DNA of 64,000 nucleotides from Amycolatopsis arida (GCF_900115565.1 NZ_FOWW01000007.1:186001-250000), one strand, 5' to 3'; counted from the stretch's first letter, positions 48,324 to 57,817 are shown. A program made the numbers and translations. Notes: generated by a model not told the origin, from the sequence alone.

Positions 48324-49133
48324 TCAGGGGATGTCCGGCACCGCCGCCGTGACGGCGTCGAGCAGTGCCGGGCCGGTCAGCAGCACCAGGTCGTTGTGCT
48401 CGGCCCCGGGTACCGCGACCGCGCGGCCACCGCCGGCGGCGGTCACCGCCCTGCTCTGCTCGGGCGGCACGATCGAGTCGGCGGTGCCGTACACGACGGT
48501 GAGCGGCGCGGGCCGGTGGGCCACGTACTCCACGACGGGGAACCGGTCGCGCAGCAGCAGCCGCACCGGGAGGAAGGGGTAGTGGCGGCTGCCCACCGCG
48601 GCGAGGTCGGTGAACGGCGAGCGCAGCACCAGCGCGGCGGGCGGGTGCTCGACGGCGAGCTCGGCGACCACGGCGGCGCCCAGGCTCTCCCCGAAGTAGA
48701 GGAGGCGGTCGGCGGGCACGCCGGCGGCGAGGAGGTGGGTTCGCGCCGCGCGGACGTCGCGGGCCAGTCCGGCCTCGCTGGGGGCGCCGGGGTTGCCGCC
48801 GTAGCCCCGGTAGTCCATGAGCAGCACCGACAGGCCGCGGGCGTGCAGCTCCCTGGCGAGTGGCGCGCGGGCGGCGCGGTTGCCGGCGTTGCCCGGCGCC
48901 ACCAGTACCGCCGCCCGTGGCCGCGGCACGGGGAAGTACCAGGCGGACAGCTCGAGGCCGTCGCTCGTGCGCAACGTGACGTCCCGGCCGCCGGGCAGGA
49001 CGTCGGCGGCGCTGGGCACCGGCCCCGGTGTGGGGAGGTAGACGAGCTTGCGCTGCAGGACGTACAGGCCGGCGAGTACCACGGCCACGATGGTGAGCCC
49101 CGCGACGAGACCGAGCAACAGCCGGCGCCGCAT
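48324..49133 (-). CDS. Membrane-anchored alpha/beta hydrolase (BEM46/ABHD13-like)
   Basis: 269 residues. An N-terminal signal-anchor helix (LLLGLVAGLTIVAVVLAGLY) is followed by the hydrolase core: VLVAPGNAGNRAARAPLARE (oxyanion), LLMDYRGYGGNPGAPSEAGL, nucleophile Ser in YFGESLGAAVVAELAVEH, acid Asp in VVYGTADSIVPPEQ and catalytic His in GAEHNDLVLL. Likely faces outward. Substrate not predictable. A repeat-rich desert lies upstream. Confidence 0.85.
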   Translation of the reverse strand: MRRRLLLGLVAGLTIVAVVLAGLYVLQRKLVYLPTPGPVPSAADVLPGGRDVTLRTSDGLELSAWYFPVPRPRAAVLVAPGNAGNRAARAPLARELHARGLSVLLMDYRGYGGNPGAPSEAGLARDVRAARTHLLAAGVPADRLLYFGESLGAAVVAELAVEHPPAALVLRSPFTDLAAVGSRHYPFLPVRLLLRDRFPVVEYVAHRPAPLTVVYGTADSIVPPEQSRAVTAAGGGRAVAVPGAEHNDLVLLTGPALLDAVTAAVPDIP

Positions 49134-50075
49134 GCTTCCACGTTACCCCCTCCGCCCCTCGAACCGAGGCTGCTCACTCCCGGCGACCGAACCCGCCCGG
49201 CCGCGCCGCGCGTCACCCACCACCAGATCCCGGCCGCCGCACGGCCCTCGCCGAGGAAACCCCGCCGCCCGTCACACCGCGCGCCTCCTACCGGCAGAAC
49301 CGCGACCATCCGTTCACTCCGCGCAGGTCCCACCGGCCAAACCGCGACCATCCGTCCACTCCGCGCACCTCCCACCGGCCGAACCGCCGCCCATCCACGC
49401 CACATGCCCCTGGCCGGCCGCCCCGCGGTGGCGAGGAAGGCCCGGTTCGGTGCCCGCGGGAACATGTGCCCCGGCGAGCGGGATGCCGAGCAGCGCCACC
49501 ACGGCTGCCGCCGACCGGGCGGCGGCCCGCCACCGCCACGCGCGGAGCGCCCCCCGTGCCGTGGGCTGGCCCGGCGGCCTGCCGGGCCGGTGCCACTCCC
49601 GCCGGTCTCTCCCGCCGGTCTCTCCCGCCGGCCCGCATCCGCCCCACGGTTCGTGCCAGCAGGCACCCACCGGCCCGCTCGCGCCACCCGCACGTATCGA
49701 CCGGCCCGTTCGCGTCGTCGAGCTGTCCACATTCCTCCGGAGCGCTCGATCAGCCCCGCCACAGGCGATAAGCTGGACCCCGGGGGGGCGCCCCCGGAGT
49801 CCATTGCGGATTCGAACTGCGGGCAGCGCCGCCAACGTCACCGGCCGCTGGTCGTCGCGCACTCGCTGCCCGTACGCCCACACCGCGGCACTCCGCCCGC
49901 GGCACCACCGGCCCGGCCAGCCGAGGTTCGCCGGTATTCCGGCCGGCGGTGGGTGCACCGCTCGCCCGCCGCGGCGCACTCTCCCCCAGCGTGTGCCAGC
50001 AGCGCTCACCGCCGCCTCCTCCGCTCCGCGTGAACATCGGCCCGCCGGCCTCGCCCGGCGGGCGGACGCTCCGCC
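49134..50075. other. Gene desert with short tandem repeats
   Basis: About 940 bp without a supportable gene; long open frames exist only because GC is extreme. Contains three 42-bp tandem units (about 49285-49405) and a run of TCTCCCGCCGG units near 49600. It may include promoters for the hydrolase at 49133 and the degenerate gene at 50076. Confidence 0.6.
49285..49405. repeat. Three 42-bp imperfect tandem repeats
   Basis: Units start at 49285, 49327 and 49369, each beginning with a form of CTCCCACCGGCC followed by AACCGCGACCATCC. The third unit is shortened and diverged. Confidence 0.8.
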
Positions 50076-50764
50076 ATGGACTTCGTGCTAATGCACGGCG
50101 GTACCCAGTCGCCGGCGGGGTGGCAGCGGTCGGGTGACGCGCTGGACCGGCGGGGCGACCCGCTGCCACGCGGTGGGCCTCCCGGTCGACCGGCCGGACC
50201 TGGACCGCCGACGGCTACGCCGACATCGCCGCCGGCCAGGTCGCGGGGTCGAGCGGCCCGTGGTGGTGGCGCACTCGCTGGGCGGGCTGCTCCTCCCGGC
50301 CATCGCCCGCCGGCTGGGGTGCGCCCACCTCGTCTGGCTGGCGTCGCTGGTGCCCGACCCGCGCACCGGGCGCGCATCGCGGGACGAGGTCCGGGAACGT
50401 GGCGGGGAGTTCACCCCGAGTGGCACACCTGGCGGGAGCCGCTCACCGAGGGAGGTGCCGGCGATCTCGGCCTACTTCCTGTTCCACGCCGCCGACCTGG
50501 TCACCCTGCCCTGGGCGCTCAGCACCCTGCGGTGGTTCTGGCCGACCGCCGTGATCGAGGGTCCGGTCGACACCCCCCGCTCCGCGCCGCCTCGACCTAC
50601 GTGCTGCCCCGCGTCCGGAGTGGATGCGCGCGGCGGCGAGGGAGCTGCGAGGAGTCGAGCCGATCGAGCCGCCCGGCGACCACTGCCCACACGTGTCCAT
50701 CCCGGACACCGTGGCCGGCATCCTGTCCGACGTGGTCAGAGCTTCCGCAGCCGCACCCGGTTGA
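50076..50764 (+). pseudogene. Alpha/beta hydrolase pseudogene with multiple frameshifts
   Basis: Pieces of one esterase-like protein follow each other in order but in changing frames: MDFVLMHGGTQSPAGWQRSG, then VGLPVDRPD, then WTADGYADIAAGQVAG, then ERPVVVAHSLGGLLLPAIAR (nucleophile Ser elbow) and HLVWLASLVPDPRTGR, then EWHTWREPLTEG, then ISAYFLFHAADLVTLPWALS, then ASTYVLPR, and finally [19 protein letters not shown] (catalytic His) to the stop at 50764. At least five shifts are needed. The 3' end overlaps the coaA stop region on the other strand by 29 bp. Confidence 0.8.
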
Positions 50765-51668
50765 TGGAGTGATCGGAGTCCTTGCGCAGCACCAGGGTCG
50801 CCCGCGGCCGGGTGGGCCGGATGTTCTCGATCAGGTTCGGCTCGTTGATCGTGCGCCAGAGGTGCCGCGCCTCGGCCCTGGCCTCGTCGTCCGGCAGCCC
50901 GGCGAAGTGGTGGAAGTGCGAGGCCGGGTCGGCGAACGCCGTGTGCCGCAGCTCGAGGAAGCGCTCGACGTACCACCGCTCGATGTCCTCGGTGTGCGCG
51001 TCCACGTAGATCGAGAAGTCGAACAGGTCCGACACGGTCAACCGCGGTCCGGGCTGCAGCACGTTCAGCCCCTCGACGATCAGGATGTCCGGCCGCTCCA
51101 CCACGTGCTCGACGCCGGGCAGGATGTCGTAGGCCAGGTGCGAGTACACCGGCGCGCTCACCCGCTCCGCACCGGACTTCACCTCGGTGACGAACCGCAG
51201 CAGGGCCCGCCGGTCGTAGCTCTCCGGAAAGCCCTTCCGGTGCATGAGCCCGCGCCGCACCAGCTCGGCCCGCGGGTACAGGAAGCCGTCCGTGGTCACC
51301 AGGTCGACTCGGGGATGGTCGGGCCACCGGGCCAGCAGGGTGCGCAGGATCCGCGCGGTCGTCGACTTGCCGACCGCGACGCTGCCGGCGATGCCGATCA
51401 CGAACGGCACCTTCGTGCCGCGGCAGTCCTCGCCGAGGAACGTGGTGGTGGCCTCGTACAGCCGCTGCCGCGCCGCCACCTGGAGGTTGATCAGCCGGGA
51501 CAGCGGCAGGTAGACCTCCGCCACCTCCCGCAGGTCGACCTTCTCCCCCAGCCCGCGCAGCCGGAGCAGCTCGTCGGCGGTCAGCGGCAACGGCGTGAAG
51601 CTGCGCAGTTCCCGCCACTGGTCACGGTGTAGCTCGACATAGGGGCTCAGCTCACGGACCCGTGGCAT
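50736..51668 (-). CDS. coaA: Pantothenate kinase type I
   Basis: 310 residues. P-loop kinase with Walker [18 protein letters not shown] (about residues 93-109), [54 protein letters not shown], and [20 protein letters not shown]. Close to the M. tuberculosis CoaA. Phosphorylates pantothenate in the first step of coenzyme A synthesis and is normally feedback-inhibited by CoA. Single gene; nothing on the same strand nearby. Confidence 0.96.
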   Translation of the reverse strand: MPRVRELSPYVELHRDQWRELRSFTPLPLTADELLRLRGLGEKVDLREVAEVYLPLSRLINLQVAARQRLYEATTTFLGEDCRGTKVPFVIGIAGSVAVGKSTTARILRTLLARWPDHPRVDLVTTDGFLYPRAELVRRGLMHRKGFPESYDRRALLRFVTEVKSGAERVSAPVYSHLAYDILPGVEHVVERPDILIVEGLNVLQPGPRLTVSDLFDFSIYVDAHTEDIERWYVERFLELRHTAFADPASHFHHFAGLPDDEARAEARHLWRTINEPNLIENIRPTRPRATLVLRKDSDHSINRVRLRKL

Positions 51669-51814
51669 CGCACACTCCTCGCCCGTCGGTGGGCCAGCGC
51701 CGTCTTCGTGTCACGCGGATCCAACGGTAGGGCCTACTCCCCGCGAACGGGCTGTGACGTTGTCCACGCCGGCGGGTGGTCGCACCGGTGGTCCGACGGC
51801 TACCGGGTACCCGC

Positions 51815-52399
51815 TCAGCCGCGGCCGAAGAACACTTCCTCCCAGGCGGCGCCGACCTGCCGGGCGCACGTCTCCGGCGCGACGCCGCCGACGCCGGTGC
51901 CGAGGCCGGGCATCGCGATCGTGTCCACCGCGCGCCGCACGTCCAGCCCCTCCTCCAGGCGACCGTCCCGCCACAGCTGGAACACCGCGCGCGCCGCGAG
52001 GTACGGGTGCACCGTGTCCTCGGGCAGCCGCTCGCCCGGCTCCCGCATGGTCGGCGCGCTGATCAACCACGCCGGCGCCGGCTCGCCGGTGGGCACCACG
52101 ATCGCCTCGCCGATGGGCAGCTCACCGCCGTGGTAGGCGAGCACCGCGCTGCGCACGTTCTGCTCCACCTCGGGGAAGGCCCTGGCGTAGGTGGCGTCGA
52201 TGCCGCCGCGCATCCAGCCGAAGGAGTTCGCCGGGCTGACCACCGCCTGGGCCGGCACGTCGAGGACGGACCCCTGGTGCACCCGCACCCGGCCTTCCAT
52301 CGCCGTGGCCACCGACCGCCACGCCGTGGCGAGTGCCTCGTCGACGGCACAGAGCACCAACTCGGGAGTGCGGCGTGACACGTGGTCCCGATGGGTCAT
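51815..52399 (-). CDS. Macro-domain protein (ADP-ribose-binding family)
   Basis: 194 residues from ATG 52399; GTG 52450 in frame would add 17 residues, and neither has a clear ribosome site. A macro (A1pp) fold is seen in VVSPANSFGWMRGGIDATYA (ADP-ribose loop), GEAIVVPTGEPAPAWLISAP and TIAMPGLGTGVGGVAPETCA (phosphate loop). The ordinary macro Asp-Ile-Thr start is replaced by HQGSVLDVPAQ. Likely hydrolyses or binds ADP-ribose adducts or Appr-1''-p. Divergent from pheA. Confidence 0.82.
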   Translation of the reverse strand: MTHRDHVSRRTPELVLCAVDEALATAWRSVATAMEGRVRVHQGSVLDVPAQAVVSPANSFGWMRGGIDATYARAFPEVEQNVRSAVLAYHGGELPIGEAIVVPTGEPAPAWLISAPTMREPGERLPEDTVHPYLAARAVFQLWRDGRLEEGLDVRRAVDTIAMPGLGTGVGGVAPETCARQVGAAWEEVFFGRG

Positions 52400-52536
52400 G
52401 TGCGTGCCAGATTCAGCCGTCACGGCTACCAGCATCGCAAAAAAAGCCACGGAAGGTAACCAGCTCGGCTACCGGCTATGCGAGTGAACCTGGGCACGCC
52501 CGGCGGCGCCGAGCAGGGCTTGCGTAGCCTGGCGCG

Positions 52537-53451
52537 ATGTCCAGGATCGCCTACTTCGGCCCCCGGGGAACGTTCACCGAGCAGGCCGCGCGGCGGCTCG
52601 CCCCGGACGGTGCGCTGACCCCCGCGGAGACCATCCTCGCCGCGCTCGCGGCGGTGCGGGAGGGGGCGGCCGACGCCGCGTGCGTGCCGGTGGAGAACTC
52701 GGTGGAGGGGCCGGTCACCGCCACCCTCGACGGGCTGGCCGAAGGGCCGCCACTGGTCGCGGTGGCCGAGGAGCTGCTGCCGGTGCACTTCAGCGTGCTC
52801 GTCCGATCGGACCTCGCGGACACCGCCGAGATCCGCACGGTGGCCAGTCACCCGCACGCGTTGGCGCAGGTGCGGCAGTGGCTGGCGGCGCGGCTGCCGA
52901 ACGCCCGGCACGTGGCCGCCTCGTCCACGGCCGCGGCGGCGGTGGCGGTGCAGCGCGGGGAGTACGACGCCGCGGTGACCGCCCCGGTGGCCGCGGAGCA
53001 CTACCCGCTGCGCGAGCTGGCGACGGAGGTGGCCGACGTGCCGGACGCGCGGACCCGGTTCGTGCTGCTGCGCCCGCCGGGCGAGCTGCCCGCGCCCACC
53101 GGCGCGGACCGCACCTCCCTGGTCGCCGCGGCGGCCAACCGGACCGGTGCGCTCGCCGAGCTGCTCACCGAGCTGGCCGGCCGGGGGATCAACCTGACCC
53201 GGCTCGACGCCCGCCCGACCAAGGGCAACTTCGGCGAGTACCGGTTCTTCATCGACATCGAGGGCCACGTCGCCGAGCCACGCATCGGTGACGCGCTCGC
53301 CGCGCTGCGGCGGCGCTGCGACGTGCGGTTCCTCGGGTCGCACCCGAGGGCGGACGGCGTGCCAGCGACCATCCAACCCGGCGCCGAGAACGAGGCCTTC
53401 GAACGGGCCACGAATTGGGTTGCCGCCGTGCGCGCGGGCACGTTGGCCTGA
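52537..53451 (+). CDS. pheA: Prephenate dehydratase PheA
   Basis: 304 residues. Dehydratase domain RIAYFGPRGTFTEQAARRLA, CVPVENSVEGPVTATLDGLA, VHFSVLVRSDL, ASHPHALAQVRQWL and the catalytic Thr in TRFVLLRPP; ACT regulatory domain from about residue 190 (AAANRTGALAELLTELAGRG, then INLTRLDARPTKGNFGEYRF with the Phe-binding GALV/ESRP-type positions). Converts prephenate to phenylpyruvate. Matches Rv3838c, with the histidine phosphatase downstream as in M. tuberculosis. The last 32 bp, including the stop, recur 93 bp downstream. Confidence 0.95.
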   Translation: MSRIAYFGPRGTFTEQAARRLAPDGALTPAETILAALAAVREGAADAACVPVENSVEGPVTATLDGLAEGPPLVAVAEELLPVHFSVLVRSDLADTAEIRTVASHPHALAQVRQWLAARLPNARHVAASSTAAAAVAVQRGEYDAAVTAPVAAEHYPLRELATEVADVPDARTRFVLLRPPGELPAPTGADRTSLVAAAANRTGALAELLTELAGRGINLTRLDARPTKGNFGEYRFFIDIEGHVAEPRIGDALAALRRRCDVRFLGSHPRADGVPATIQPGAENEAFERATNWVAAVRAGTLA

Positions 53452-53544
53452 GTGGTACGAGGACCACGCGCACGGCGTCCGTTTGGGTGGTGGTGGGAGA
53501 CGGGCGGGCGGCTTGCCGCCGTGCGCGCGGGCACGTTGGCCTGA
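53420..53544 (+). repeat. 32-bp direct repeat: the pheA 3' end duplicated downstream
   Basis: The segment 53420-53451, ending with the pheA stop TGA, is repeated exactly at 53513-53544. The 61 bp between and the stretch to 53741 carry no gene apart from the start region of the histidine phosphatase gene. Confidence 0.9.
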
Positions 53545-53741
53545 AGCTGCGAGTTCCACCTTCGGGACGGCGAGTTCCCACGTCAGGGGCGGCGGCCAGT
53601 CCGCAGGGTGTGCGCGCGAGGGCGTGCTGAGGTAGGCGTGGGTGACAGACGCGCCCGTTAGGGTGGGCGGCGGAACTGGGGTTGCACGGACGGTCGCCGG
53701 CGGACGACCCGCCGGTGACCGGCGCGCGGGAAGGCGAACGA

Positions 53742-54365
53742 GTGAGACTGCTGTTGATCCGGCACGGGCAGACCGAGTCCAATATCCGGGGTGCTCTGGA
53801 CACCGCACTGCCCGGCCCGCCGCTGACCGACCTCGGCCACGACCAGGCCGCGGCGCTGGCCGACCAGCTGCGGGCCGAGCCGATCGTCGCCGTGTACGCG
53901 TCCGGTGCCGTTCGCGCGCAGCAGACCGCGGCGCCCCTCGCCGCGGCGCGCGACCTCGAGGTGCAGGTGATCGACGGCGTGCACGAGGTCTCCGTCGGCG
54001 AGCTCGAGGGCCGCACCGACCGCGCCGCCATCCAGACCTACCTGGACACCGTGGGGCCGTGGCTGCGCGGTGAGCTGGACGGCGCCATGCCAGGCGGCGG
54101 GGAGACCGGCGCGCAGGTCCGCCGGCGCTACCTCACCGCGGTCGCCGAGCTGCGCGCCAAGCACGAGGACACCCACCCGGACGGGGTGATCGCCCTGGTC
54201 AGTCACGGCGGCGTGATCCGGCTCGGCGCGGAGTGGCTCTCCGACAACGTCCGCCCGGAGATCGCCGACAAGGGCCTGCTCCCCAACACCGCCGTCGTCG
54301 AGCTGGAGACCCGCCCCGGCGGCGGGTGGCACTGCCTCACCTGGGCCGGCCTCGTCCTGACCTGA
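53742..54365 (+). CDS. Histidine phosphatase family protein (phosphoglycerate-mutase-like)
   Basis: 207 residues from GTG 53742 with GGGAAGG upstream. RLLLIRHGQTESN carries the catalytic RHG; ASGAVRAQQTAAPLA, HEVSVGELEGR and ALVSHGGVIRLGAEWL supply the remaining Arg, Glu and His. Equivalent in place to Rv3837c after pheA. Such members are mostly phosphatases on small phosphoesters rather than true mutases. Convergent with tenA. Confidence 0.88.
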   Translation: MRLLLIRHGQTESNIRGALDTALPGPPLTDLGHDQAAALADQLRAEPIVAVYASGAVRAQQTAAPLAAARDLEVQVIDGVHEVSVGELEGRTDRAAIQTYLDTVGPWLRGELDGAMPGGGETGAQVRRRYLTAVAELRAKHEDTHPDGVIALVSHGGVIRLGAEWLSDNVRPEIADKGLLPNTAVVELETRPGGGWHCLTWAGLVLT

Positions 54366-54388
54366 ACCGGCCTGGACGAATCGGCCCC

Positions 54389-55081
54389 TCAGCGAAGGTG
54401 CGTGGTCGGCCAGGCCTCCATCCGGTACGCGCTGTCCCAGAACATCCACTCGTACTCCGTCGCGCGCACGAAGTGGCCCAGCATCCGCTCCCGGGTGGCG
54501 GGGTCCGCGCCGGCGGCCGCGGCGTCCACCGCGGCCTTCGCGGCATCGACCGATCGGGCGAACTCCTCGTCGGCGTAGGTGTCGATCCACGCCTGGTACG
54601 GGTTGGCAGAATCGCCACGGCCGCCGGAGCCACGACGCAGGATGCTGGTGCCGACGTGCTGGTACACCCAGAAGCACGGGAGCAGCGCCGCCACCAGCTC
54701 CGGGTAGCCCTCGGCCTGCGCCACGGCCAGGAGATACGACGTGTAGGCCAGGCACGTCGGCGAGGTCTCGATCGCCGCCAACCCGGCCTCGTCCAAGCCG
54801 AACTCGCGGAAGTAGCTCTCGTGCAGCGCCCGCTCGACCACCACGGCCTCGTGCGCGGCACCGGCGAAGAACGTCAGCCCGTCCGGCTCCGGCGCCCGCG
54901 CCGCGGCCACCGCCAGTGCCCTGCCGAAGCCGACCAGGTACCGCGCGTCCTGGGCCAGGTAGAACTGGAACCGGTCGCGGGAGAGCGTCCCCGCGGCCAG
55001 CTCCTCGTTGAACGGGTGCTCCAGCACGGCCCGTTGTAGCGTCCCGGTGTGCTGCCAAGCCTGCTCACAGAATCCCGTCAT
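54389..55081 (-). CDS. tenA: TenA-family protein (thiaminase II / aminopyrimidine salvage)
   Basis: 230 residues from ATG 55081. All-helical TenA fold: HPFNEELAAGTLSRDRFQFY, QDARYLVGFGRALAVAAARA, a Cys in TSPTCLAYTSYLL (the active-site Cys region), ALLPCFWVYQHVG, NPYQAWIDTYADEEF and ATEYEWMFWDSAY. Hydrolyses 4-amino-5-aminomethyl-2-methylpyrimidine from degraded thiamine. No TPP-riboswitch motif was found in the 117 bp upstream. Confidence 0.92.
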   Translation of the reverse strand: MTGFCEQAWQHTGTLQRAVLEHPFNEELAAGTLSRDRFQFYLAQDARYLVGFGRALAVAAARAPEPDGLTFFAGAAHEAVVVERALHESYFREFGLDEAGLAAIETSPTCLAYTSYLLAVAQAEGYPELVAALLPCFWVYQHVGTSILRRGSGGRGDSANPYQAWIDTYADEEFARSVDAAKAAVDAAAAGADPATRERMLGHFVRATEYEWMFWDSAYRMEAWPTTHLR

Positions 55082-55198
55082 CGCTGCCGTCCTCTCCCGG
55101 TCCCGCACCTCGGCACCGGCCGCGACGGTACCGACGCAACCGTGCCCACGCCGCACACGTCCTCTTGGTAGTTCCCCGGCACAGGGAGGCGAACGAGC

Positions 55199-55819
55199 AT
55201 GACGCGAGGACGAGTTGCACACCTGGCCCTGATCGCGACGGGAACGGCGCTGACCGCGGCCATCGCCGGCTGCGGTCAGGGTGGTCAGCCGGCCACCCCA
55301 CCGACCACCACCGAGACGGTGACCACCACGGTCACCGAGACCGTCACCCAGGAGAAGTCCGTCCGCCCCACGGACGGCGAGCCGGCGCTGTGCACGGCGG
55401 GTGACGTCGCGCTGTCGCTCGGCCGTGGCAGCGCCGCCGCCGGCACCGCCTACCGGCCGTTGCAGTTCACCAACACCAGCGACCACTCGTGCGTGCTGCA
55501 CGGCTACCCCGGCGTCTCCTACGTGACCGGCGACGACGGGCACCAGGTCGGCCCCGCCGCCTACCGCGACGGCGAGAAGGGCGCGCCCGTGGTGGTCGCG
55601 CCGGGCGAGAAGGCCCACGCCCCGCTCGGCTTCGTGCAGGTCCGCAACTACGACCCGGCGGTGTGCCGGCCGACGCCGGTCCGCGGGCTGCGGGTCTACC
55701 TGCCGCAGGAGACCGACGCCAAGTTCCTCGAGCACGAGGGCACCGGGTGCGCCAGCGACGAGATCCCCGGCCACCAGCTCGTGGTGCGCACGATCGAGAA
55801 GGGGCCGGGCGAGCCCTGA
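55199..55819 (+). CDS. DUF4232-family lipoprotein
   Basis: 206 residues. Signal peptide with lipobox AIAGC (Cys near residue 25), a Thr-rich linker (ETVTTTVTETVTQEKS), then the DUF4232 domain starting around ALCTAGDVALSLG with FTNTSDHSCVLHGYPGVSYV and a partner Cys pair (PAVCRPT, GTGCASDE). Surface-anchored, beta-sandwich type. Widespread in actinomycetes; function unknown. Divergent from tenA. Confidence 0.87.
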   Translation: MTRGRVAHLALIATGTALTAAIAGCGQGGQPATPPTTTETVTTTVTETVTQEKSVRPTDGEPALCTAGDVALSLGRGSAAAGTAYRPLQFTNTSDHSCVLHGYPGVSYVTGDDGHQVGPAAYRDGEKGAPVVVAPGEKAHAPLGFVQVRNYDPAVCRPTPVRGLRVYLPQETDAKFLEHEGTGCASDEIPGHQLVVRTIEKGPGEP

Positions 55820-55830
55820 CCCGGGACGGG

Positions 55831-56226
55831 TCAGACCTGGGTACACGCCCGCCGGGCCTGGCGCAGGTGCCAGCGGCCACCCGGGTCGGCCAGGTGCCGG
55901 CTGACCACCATCCGGCTGACACCGTCGATGTGGTCGGCAAGCGACTGGTAGCGGCCGTCGAGCTCGGCCGCGGCCGTGGCGAGCTCGCGGGCGGCGGCGA
56001 TCCGCCGCCAGGTTCCCGGCGCCAGCGGCGGGTCCGGGTTCCCCCGCGTCGGCTCGGGCAGGTCGCCGGCCCGTTCCAACGCGGCGCATGCGGCCCTGGC
56101 ATCGGCGGCGGGTCCGGAGACCCCGGACAGTGCCCACAGCAACCCGAGCACGCCGCTGCCGATCACGAACCCGGTGGTGGCGGCCAGCACCAGCGGCCCG
56201 CGTCTGCCGTCCGCAGCCTCGCTCAT
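55831..56226 (-). CDS. Hypothetical membrane-anchored protein (131 aa)
   Basis: 131 residues, ATG 56226 with GGGGGAG upstream. One N-terminal helix (LVLAATTGFVIGSGVLGLLW) then a helical outward-facing domain with two Cys (DARAACAALERAG and RQARRACTQV) that could pair. No family recognised. Convergent with the DUF4232 gene (11 bp), 116 bp from the MFS gene on the same strand. Confidence 0.65.
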   Translation of the reverse strand: MSEAADGRRGPLVLAATTGFVIGSGVLGLLWALSGVSGPAADARAACAALERAGDLPEPTRGNPDPPLAPGTWRRIAAARELATAAAELDGRYQSLADHIDGVSRMVVSRHLADPGGRWHLRQARRACTQV

Positions 56227-56342
56227 CGTCCGCTCCCCCGCTCCGAGTGTGATGTGCCCCACGACATCCCGCGATTGGAGCACTCCCGGCGCCCCGGGAC
56301 CAGCGTCGACCGCACCCGACTGGCTGAACCGTGCCCTTCTCG

Positions 56343-57635
56343 CTACCGGCTGTTGTCCTTGCCGCGCACGGGTTCGAGCCGGTCGACGGTGCCGCGGTGC
56401 CCGCGCAGCAGCACGATCGCGGCCACCCCGATGAGCAGCTGCAGCCCGCCGGACACCACGAACGTCCCGCTGGGCCGGCCGAGCAGTTGGGTGAGCACGC
56501 CGCCGAGCAGCGCGCCGACCGGGATCGCGCCCCACACCAGCGTCCGCCACACGCCGAGCACCCTGCCGAGCAGCTCGCTCGGCACCACGGCGTGCCGCAC
56601 CGTGCCGAGCACCACGTTCAGGGCGACCACACCGGCGGCGAACAGGCCGAACAACCCCGCCGACAGCACCACGCGGGTGCTCATCCCCATGCCGGTGAAC
56701 GCGGCGCCGGCGAGCAACACCCCGCCGGCCAGCACGCCCAGCCGGCTGGTGTGGCGGACCAGCCGGGGCGCGACGGCGGCCCCGGCCAGCCCACCGATCC
56801 CGCCAACGAACGCGAACACCCCGAACGCGGCGTTGCTCAGCTCGAGGTCCTCCAGCGCGTAGAGCACCAGCTGCGCCTGCGCCAGCTCGCTGGTCAGGCT
56901 GACCAGCCCGGCGATGAGCACCAGCCGGAACACCACCGGGCTGTGCCGCACCCAGCGCAGCCCCTCGGCGAGCTGCCGCCGCACCGTGTCGTCCCGCTCC
57001 GGGTCGTCCCGCTCGGGAGCCTCTCGCCGGGGCCGGTAGCTGCCGGCGAGGCCGAGCAGCAGCGCCGCCGCGAGTGCGAAGGCCGCCGAGTTGAGCAGGA
57101 ACGGGAACGCCGCGAACACCGCGAACGTGAGGCTGCCGATCGGGCCGCCGAGGAACGTCTGGCCGGCGATCTCGACGGCCTGCAGCTTGCTGTTCGCCCC
57201 CTCGAGGCCGCTCCGGTCGACCACCGACGGGACCAGCACGTTCGCCGCGCTGTCCGCCACGGTCTCCGCCGTGCCGATGAGCAGCGCGGCGGCGTACACC
57301 AGCCAGATCGTGGCGACGTCGAAGTACGCCAACGCGGCGACTCCGCCGACCACGACGGCCCGCGCGGTGTTGGCCGCGATCATCGCGATGCGCCGGTCCA
57401 CCCGGTCCAGCAGCGCCCCGGTGAGCAGCGCGAACATCAGCCACGGCAGGAACTGCGTCGCCGAGAGCCCGGCGATCAGTACCGGGTCGCGGGTCAGGTC
57501 CGCGGCCAGCAGCGGGAACGCGACCTTGCCGATCCCGTCGCCGAGGTTCGACACGGTGCTCGAGGACAGCAACCAGGTGAGGCGGCGGTCCCTGGTCACG
57601 GCTCCCCGGATAGGTCGATCGACTCGCTCATGCAT
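56343..57635 (-). CDS. MFS permease, probable efflux type
   Basis: 430 residues, twelve membrane helices, MFS_3/enterobactin-exporter-like layout: STVSNLGDGIGKVAFPLLAA at helix 1, FALLTGALLDRVDRRIAMIA (the motif A loop between helices 2 and 3), GTAETVADSAANVLVPSVVD at helix 4. ATG 57635 follows GGGGGAGG directly, so a start at GTG (VTRDRRLTW) a little downstream is possible. Substrate unknown; such proteins often give drug or siderophore export. Confidence 0.85.
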   Translation of the reverse strand: MHERVDRPIRGAVTRDRRLTWLLSSSTVSNLGDGIGKVAFPLLAADLTRDPVLIAGLSATQFLPWLMFALLTGALLDRVDRRIAMIAANTARAVVVGGVAALAYFDVATIWLVYAAALLIGTAETVADSAANVLVPSVVDRSGLEGANSKLQAVEIAGQTFLGGPIGSLTFAVFAAFPFLLNSAAFALAAALLLGLAGSYRPRREAPERDDPERDDTVRRQLAEGLRWVRHSPVVFRLVLIAGLVSLTSELAQAQLVLYALEDLELSNAAFGVFAFVGGIGGLAGAAVAPRLVRHTSRLGVLAGGVLLAGAAFTGMGMSTRVVLSAGLFGLFAAGVVALNVVLGTVRHAVVPSELLGRVLGVWRTLVWGAIPVGALLGGVLTQLLGRPSGTFVVSGGLQLLIGVAAIVLLRGHRGTVDRLEPVRGKDNSR

Positions 57636-57817
57636 CCTCCCCCTGAGCACGCGTAGCGATCATTGAATGACAACGCGTTAGGCTACCGGAATTCGGCACA
57701 GGGGGAAGCGGTTCGTACCGGAAAGTAAGACTCACCGCCGAAGGGCTTCGCCAGTGGGGCATCCTCCAGCGCGGCGCGCCGTGCCGGTGAGGGTGACCGG
57801 GCCGGGTGGCCGCCGGT

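Noticed and set aside
49780-49798. GC palindrome CCGGGGGGGCGCCCCCGG as an origin or operator
   Set aside because: An isolated palindrome in very GC-rich DNA with no neighbouring gene start; not distinguishable from chance.
53420-53544. Attachment site of an integrated element
   Set aside because: The 93-bp spacing leaves no room for an element, and no integrase or tRNA is nearby.
55082-55198. TPP riboswitch upstream of tenA
   Set aside because: The conserved CTGAGA and related core motifs were not found on the minus strand.
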